64,000 nucleotides of DNA, taken from the NCBI GenBank assembly GCA_964566055.1, contig CAZMHI010000002.1, forward strand, positions 62,001 to 126,000. The letters are read 5' to 3'. Position numbers and translations under genes: made by a program. The notes under the pieces are model-generated. The model did no database searches and was not told the origin of the DNA. It was given only the letters and a program-made list of their open reading frames with translations. Within the stretch, counting starts at the first letter, position 1. Every line of letters starts with the position of its first letter. This DNA is from TMED23 sp964566055 (GTDB lineage Bacteria > Pseudomonadota > Alphaproteobacteria > Rhodospirillales > UBA2165). This document shows positions 59,471-64,000 of this stretch, piece after piece.

Positions 59471-62113
59471 TTGTGAGATGCGGCTCAAAGCCTCTTCGAC
59501 TTCAGCCTTCGAACGGTCGTAGTCTGCACGGCGTGATTTTTGCTCTTCCACTACTTCAGCAGGAGCCTTCGAAGTGAAGTTTTCATTACTGAGCTTTTTA
59601 TCGATTTTCTCAATTTCGGCATCTAGCTTGGCAATCTCTTTATCCAGCCGCGCTTTTTCTTCATCGACATTAATTACGCCGGCCAAGGGCATCACCAGCG
59701 TCGTCGTTCCTAGTACATTTTGGGCCGCCCCTTCCGGCACCTCGGCATCGGAAAGTTCAAGGGTTTCGAGCCGTGCCAATCGCTTAATCAATTCGCTATG
59801 CCGCTCTACGCATAATTTTGCGATGTCTTCGGCGTTCTTCAAGGTTAAGGGCACCTTGGCGCCGGCCGGCACATTGAGCTCCGCCCGGAGTGAGCGAATT
59901 TGAGTAATCAAACGGACGACCCAATCCATTTCCTCTTCTGCATCGGCATCACTGAGTTTCCCCAATTCAGGCCAGGCAGCTGAAATCAACATGGTGTTTT
60001 TGCTGTCTCCCATCTGGGCCCAAAGTTCTTCGGTAATAAAAGGCATGAAGGGATGCAACAGCAGCATCAACTGCTCCAACACCCAGGCTGCCGTCGCTTG
60101 AGTTTCGGACTTGGCAGCACCGTCATCACCTTGCAGGGCTGGCTTGGCAAATTCAATAAACCAATCGCAAAAGGTACCCCAGGTAAATTGATAGATGCTG
60201 CCGGCGGCTTCATTAAAGCGGTAATCATTGATACCTGCCGCAACTTTATCGGTCGCTTCAGCCACCTTGCCGACAATCCATTTATTTAGCGTTTCATTTA
60301 CATTTTGTGGATCAAAATCTGGATCGGGTTTGCAGTCATTTATCTCGCAAAAGCGAGCGGCATTCCATAATTTGGTGGCAAAGTTGCGGTAGCCCTCAAC
60401 GCGATTTTCCGACAATTTGATATCGCGACCTTGGGCGGCGTGAGCAGCCAGGGTCATGCGTAAAGCGTCGGCGCCATAGCTGTCGATCAGTTGCAATGGA
60501 TCGATCACGTTGCCTTTTGATTTTGACATTTTCTGGCCATGCTCGTCTCGCACCAGGGCATGGATATAAACTTCGTGGAACGGTACTTCATCCAGAAAAT
60601 GCAGCCCCATCATCATCATACGGGCGACCCAAAAGAAAATAATGTCAAATCCCGTGACCAAAACATCGGTTGGATAGTAGCGTGCGACTTCCGGTGTTTC
60701 TTCAGGCCAGCCCAACGTCGAAAACGGCCACAACGCAGACGAAAACCAGGTATCCAGCACATCTTCATCACGAGTTATTTCTGTCGCTTTACCATAATGA
60801 GCGTCAGCGGCAGCTTGCGCCTCCTCTTCGCTCAACTCGACAAAAATCTCGCCATCGGGGCCGAACCAGGCCGGGATCTGATGCCCCCACCAGATTTGAC
60901 GTGACACACACCAGGGCTGAATATTACGCATCCATTCGAAATAGGTGTTTTCCCAATGTTTGGGGACAAATTTCGTACGCCCTTCTTCAACCGCTTTAAT
61001 CGCCGGCTGGGCTAAAGTTTCAGCGTCGACAAACCACTGATCGGTCAGCCAGGGCTCAATGATGACGCCGGAGCGGTCGCCATAGGGCACCGTCATTTCA
61101 TTGTCTTCGACTTTTTCCATCAGCCCGAGGGCTTCAAATTCAGCAATAACTTTGTCGCGCGCGGCAAAGCGTTCCATGCCCTGATAGGCAGCCGGTACAT
61201 TCTCGTTCAGATTAGCGTCGGCGTCGAAGATATTGATCATCTCCAGATTATTGCGGCGGCCAACTTCAAAGTCATTGAAGTCATGCGCCGGTGTAATTTT
61301 AACCGCACCACTGCCTTTTTCAGGATCGGAATACTCATCGGCAACAATGGGGATGGGCCGCTCGCAAATTGGCAGAATGACGTTTTTTCCAACCAAGTCC
61401 GCATAACGTTCGTCGTCGGGATGCACAGCGACCGCAGTATCACCAAGCATGGTTTCAGGCCGGGTGGTGCCGACCGTAATATATTTCCCCTCTTGGCCCT
61501 CAATGGGATACTTGAAATACCACATGCTGCCGACAGTTTCCCGCTGTTCAACTTCCAGGTCGGAAATCGCGGTATGCAGCTTGGGATCCCAATTGACCAG
61601 CCGCTTATCACGGTAGATCAGATCCTGTTTATAAAGCTCGACAAAGACCTTGCGGACGGCGGCGGACAGTCCATCATCCATGGTAAAGCGCTCACGCGAC
61701 CAGTCACAAGATGCGCCGAGGCGCCGTAACTGACCGACGATGGTGCCGCCCGATTCCTCTTTCCAGTTCCAGACCGTATCAATAAATTTTTCACGCCCAA
61801 GATCGTGACGGGTTTTACCGTCTTCGGCTAATTGACGCTCAACCACCATTTGGGTGGCGATGCCGGCATGATCACAACCCGGCTGCCATAGCGCATCATC
61901 ACCTTTCATGCGGTGATAGCGCGTCAAAATATCCTGTAGTGTGTTATTGAGCGCATGGCCCATATGAAGACTGCCGGTCACATTGGGTGGCGGAATAACA
62001 ATAGTGTAGGGCTTACCCTCTGCATTAACACCGCACCTAAATGCACCTGATTCTTCCCAAGCTTTATAGTGCTTGGCTTCCGCTTTTTCAGGCTGATAGT
62101 TTTTTTCCAACAT
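59465..62113 (-). CDS. valS: Valyl-tRNA synthetase
   Basis: An 882-residue class I synthetase. The HIGH motif is in PPPNVTGSLHMGHALNN and the KMSKS loop is in HGQKMSKSKGNVIDP. The CP1 editing domain contains TTRPETMLGDTAVAVHP. A C-terminal coiled-coil arm (KARLDKEIAKLDAEIEKIDKKL) completes the usual length. It follows popZ on the same strand, as in many alphaproteobacteria. Confidence 0.97.
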   Translation of the reverse strand: MLEKNYQPEKAEAKHYKAWEESGAFRCGVNAEGKPYTIVIPPPNVTGSLHMGHALNNTLQDILTRYHRMKGDDALWQPGCDHAGIATQMVVERQLAEDGKTRHDLGREKFIDTVWNWKEESGGTIVGQLRRLGASCDWSRERFTMDDGLSAAVRKVFVELYKQDLIYRDKRLVNWDPKLHTAISDLEVEQRETVGSMWYFKYPIEGQEGKYITVGTTRPETMLGDTAVAVHPDDERYADLVGKNVILPICERPIPIVADEYSDPEKGSGAVKITPAHDFNDFEVGRRNNLEMINIFDADANLNENVPAAYQGMERFAARDKVIAEFEALGLMEKVEDNEMTVPYGDRSGVIIEPWLTDQWFVDAETLAQPAIKAVEEGRTKFVPKHWENTYFEWMRNIQPWCVSRQIWWGHQIPAWFGPDGEIFVELSEEEAQAAADAHYGKATEITRDEDVLDTWFSSALWPFSTLGWPEETPEVARYYPTDVLVTGFDIIFFWVARMMMMGLHFLDEVPFHEVYIHALVRDEHGQKMSKSKGNVIDPLQLIDSYGADALRMTLAAHAAQGRDIKLSENRVEGYRNFATKLWNAARFCEINDCKPDPDFDPQNVNETLNKWIVGKVAEATDKVAAGINDYRFNEAAGSIYQFTWGTFCDWFIEFAKPALQGDDGAAKSETQATAAWVLEQLMLLLHPFMPFITEELWAQMGDSKNTMLISAAWPELGKLSDADAEEEMDWVVRLITQIRSLRAELNVPAGAKVPLTLKNAEDIAKLCVERHSELIKRLARLETLELSDAEVPEGAAQNVLGTTTLVMPLAGVINVDEEKARLDKEIAKLDAEIEKIDKKLSNENFTSKAPAEVVEEQKSRRADYDRSKAEVEEALSRISQL

Positions 62114-62259
62114 AACTGGCTTCTTTACTTATGACGTCAAAACAACACCGGGTGCTGATCACCCGAAGCGGCGCGCACAATATCATGGGAAACGCCGGTG
62201 TAAACCCTACGTATCCCTTGGGTAAATTACCAATTTACAAGAAAATCAAAGTGGCCAGA

Positions 62260-63078
62260 TTAGAGGTCCAAACGTTCCGCCCGATTGACCATATGATCGA
62301 TCTCTTTCTTGACCAAACGTTCGATCAGATATGGCAGGTTTTGATCCAGCCATTCCCGTAACAACGGCCGTAATATTTCACGGATCAAACCTTCGAGGGT
62401 CATATCCCGGTTGCCGATAGCAATATCGCGCTTGCTCAGCAGAGCTTTGGCGAGTTCTTGCAAGGCGTCAGTCGAATCCTGAGAAGGCGCGGTAGAAAGA
62501 ATTGAATCGCCCGCACCAATACCCGGCGGTGCTTGCGCAATCATCTGTTGGGTCAGCTCAAGGATATTTTCATTGAGCGTTGGGGCCGGTTCAGGTGCTG
62601 GAGGGGGAGGAGCCGCAGCAGCTGGCGCAGGCGTAGGCACTGGTTCAGGAATGGGCTCGGGTATGGGTTCCGGTTCAGGCTCTGGTTCCGGCTCAGGTTC
62701 TGGTTCCGGCTCGGCCTCCATTTCTTCCATCGCCGCCGCCATATCCATTTCTTCTTCCGGCTCGGCCATTTCAATTTCGGGTTCCGGTTCTGGCTCCATC
62801 TCCTCCATTGCCGCAGCCATATCCATCTCTTCTTCAGGCTCGGGCTCGGGGGCAGGTTCAGGTTCAGGCTCGGGAGCCTCCTCTTCCATGGCCGCCGCCA
62901 TGTCCATTTCTTCTTCTTCGGGTTCGGGCTCCGCCTCAGGCGCAGCTTCGGGTTCGGGCTCAGCTGGCGCTTCCGCTTCAGCTTCAGCTTCCGCTTCTTC
63001 ATCTTCGGATAATATCCGCCTGATGGAGGCGAGAATATCTTCCATTGAAGGTTCGGCTTGTTCGTTTTCTTCGGCCAT
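62260..63078 (-). CDS. popZ: PopZ-like polar organising protein (DUF2497)
   Basis: A 272-residue protein with the PopZ layout. A short N-terminal helix (PSMEDILASIRRILSEDE) is the part that binds client proteins. A long acidic, Pro/Glu-rich disordered region (about 25-165) follows, then a C-terminal helical oligomerisation region (LEGLIREILRPLLREWLDQNLPYLIERLVKKEI). PopZ forms condensate-like matrices at cell poles and anchors the chromosome origin through ParB. The disordered part contains three near-identical EEEMDMAAAMEE units, and the Glu-Pro runs are unusually regular. The neighbours tolC and valS are the usual ones. Confidence 0.88.
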   Translation of the reverse strand: MAEENEQAEPSMEDILASIRRILSEDEEAEAEAEAEAPAEPEPEAAPEAEPEPEEEEMDMAAAMEEEAPEPEPEPAPEPEPEEEMDMAAAMEEMEPEPEPEIEMAEPEEEMDMAAAMEEMEAEPEPEPEPEPEPEPEPIPEPIPEPVPTPAPAAAAPPPPAPEPAPTLNENILELTQQMIAQAPPGIGAGDSILSTAPSQDSTDALQELAKALLSKRDIAIGNRDMTLEGLIREILRPLLREWLDQNLPYLIERLVKKEIDHMVNRAERLDL

Positions 63079-63148
63079 TACTCGATCATCGGTCCAATTA
63101 GTTAACAGATTAATACCACGCCCTACATTTGACGCTACTTTTTTCCTT

Positions 63149-63197
63149 CTGCTTGTTAAGCAGTTCCTGGTGACCGAAGAGTATTTTACATACTCTT
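63149..63197. other. Two stem-loops between the TolC-family gene and popZ
   Basis: CTGCTT-GTT-AAGCAG at 63149-63163 and AAGAGTAT-TTTAC-ATACTCTT at 63177-63197 are both perfect inverted repeats. Neither has a T-run on the minus strand, so they are more likely mRNA-processing or operator structures than terminators. Confidence 0.4.
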
Positions 63198-63211
63198 ATC
63201 GAATTATTTGA

Positions 63212-64000
63212 CTATTTTTTTGTTCCAACCGGGATTTGGCCAGAGCTATTAGTGCCAATCCACTTAGAACGAATTTCCTTATAATGCTGCGTTGGATCGT
63301 AAATTTTTACCGGTAATCCAAGGTTTTTTGCGGTTAAGCCGCCAATGGATTCCTGCAATTCAAAACTGGCGACAATTTGATCGCGATTTGCACGTACCAG
63401 ACTTACTTTAGCATCCAGCAATTCCTGCTCAGCATCCAAGACATCTAAAACCGTGCGCGAGCCGACAGCGGCTTCGCGCTGAACACCCTCCAAAGCAATC
63501 TCTGCTGCCTTAATTTGAGCGGAAATCGATTTGATTCGCGCTTTAGCTGTTTCGTGGGTTTCCCATGCTTTGGCCGCTGCCTCTTGAGCATCGCGCCTTG
63601 TATCTTCGAGATTTAGCAGACTTTGACCAGCATCCTGCTTGGCAGCCCGAAGCCGTGAATAGACCGATCCCTTTTGATACAGTGGCACGGTTAAATCCAA
63701 CATCACCCGGCCTGTCGTGTTCTGACTATCGTTAGTGGTTGATTCCCAGGCCCGGCTCAATTTGCCCAACAGGTTTAAGGTCGGCATTAATTCGCCGCGA
63801 ACGGATTTAATATTTTCCCGCGCTGCTTGCTCACTATAACGTTTTGAAACAACGTCCGGATGATTTTTAAGGGCAACACTGATGGCATTTGCCAAGCTGG
63901 CAGGTAACGCACCAATTTCAGCCGGCGCCTGAAGTTTGCCGGGGGCTTCGCCTATGATGTTGAGGTAATTGGCCCGTGAATTGTTAAGGTTGCCTTCAGC
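63212..64000 (-). CDS. TolC-family outer membrane channel (partial, C-terminal part)
   Basis: The frame is open from the right edge (64000) to the stop at 63212, 262 residues; the N-terminus lies outside the window. It shows the TolC repeat pattern: an RANYLNIIGEAPGKLQAP end of the first half, ALKNHPDVVSKRYSEQAARENIKS, and LDVLDAEQELLDAKVSLVRA in the coiled-coil. The barrel strand NTTGRVMLDLTVPLYQKGSVYSRL is also clear. TolC proteins form the outer-membrane exit duct for type I secretion and efflux. Placement upstream of popZ-valS is typical of alphaproteobacteria. Confidence 0.88.
   Translation of the reverse strand, partial: AEGNLNNSRANYLNIIGEAPGKLQAPAEIGALPASLANAISVALKNHPDVVSKRYSEQAARENIKSVRGELMPTLNLLGKLSRAWESTTNDSQNTTGRVMLDLTVPLYQKGSVYSRLRAAKQDAGQSLLNLEDTRRDAQEAAAKAWETHETAKARIKSISAQIKAAEIALEGVQREAAVGSRTVLDVLDAEQELLDAKVSLVRANRDQIVASFELQESIGGLTAKNLGLPVKIYDPTQHYKEIRSKWIGTNSSGQIPVGTKK

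Noticed and set aside
62533..63211. Long plus-strand frames rich in Gly/Ser or Phe/Arg
   Set aside because: They are antisense readings of the Glu-Pro repeats of popZ; the low-complexity composition is a by-product of that repeat.
1..64000. CRISPR arrays, tRNA/rRNA genes, insertion sequences or prophage
   Set aside because: No regularly spaced repeats, no cloverleaf or rRNA-like segment and no transposase, integrase or phage protein was seen on either strand.

Overview
The window looks like a chromosomal segment of a free-living alphaproteobacterium, probably a marine or aquatic Rhodospirillales-like lineage. This rests on gene families and order: a PopZ-type polar organiser beside valS and a TolC-family gene, a conserved block built from nlpD-like/pcm/surE/serS, tatABC, scpAB, nagZ, a SPOR protein and argS, an AapJQMP amino-acid importer, an MXKDX-repeat protein beside an ECF sigma/anti-sigma pair, and a solute-binding-protein-rich transporter set. 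I see no rRNA, tRNA, CRISPR array, insertion sequence or prophage.

Layout. 1-284: the start of a TRAP-type permease running off the left edge. 581-9546: housekeeping block (DUF815 ATPase, an orphan binding protein, DipM/NlpD-like M23 protein, pcm, surE, serS, a racemase-family protein without cysteines, tatCBA, a small lipoprotein, BolA). 9871-11721: a PAS histidine kinase. 11738-20083: one tightly packed minus-strand unit dgt-argS-SPOR-nagZ-M50 protease-scpA-scpB-glycosyltransferase-like. 20275-22257: a methyltransferase, an A-type Fe-S carrier and xth. 22271-30154: a signalling island with two large PAS kinases, a membrane-anchored response regulator of odd design and a 32-residue membrane peptide behind a perfect FNR-type box. 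30235-33361: SnoaL-like protein, fused SpmA-SpmB protein and zinc dehydrogenase. 33550-35546: MXKDX protein, ECF sigma factor, anti-sigma factor and a small protein behind a cluster of dyads. 35606-39086: ilvD with three membrane proteins.

39291-57870 is an accessory catabolic and transport region: small membrane protein, FAD monooxygenase, TauD-type dioxygenase, aapJQMP, a peptide-type ABC importer without ATPase genes, three paralogous HsaA-like flavin monooxygenases around a LysR regulator, and a tripartite tricarboxylate transporter with fused TctA-TctB. A plausible reading is uptake and oxygenation of scarce organic nitrogen or aromatic compounds; the substrates cannot be read from sequence. 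58072-64000: a porin gene interrupted by one in-frame TGA, valS, popZ and the 3' part of a TolC-family gene.

The points most worth a second look are the membrane-anchored response regulator, the FNR box with its 32-residue membrane peptide, the possible ribosome-site-sequestering leader of the MXKDX gene, the terminator just upstream of the first HsaA-like gene, the cysteine-free racemase homologue and the porin nonsense codon.
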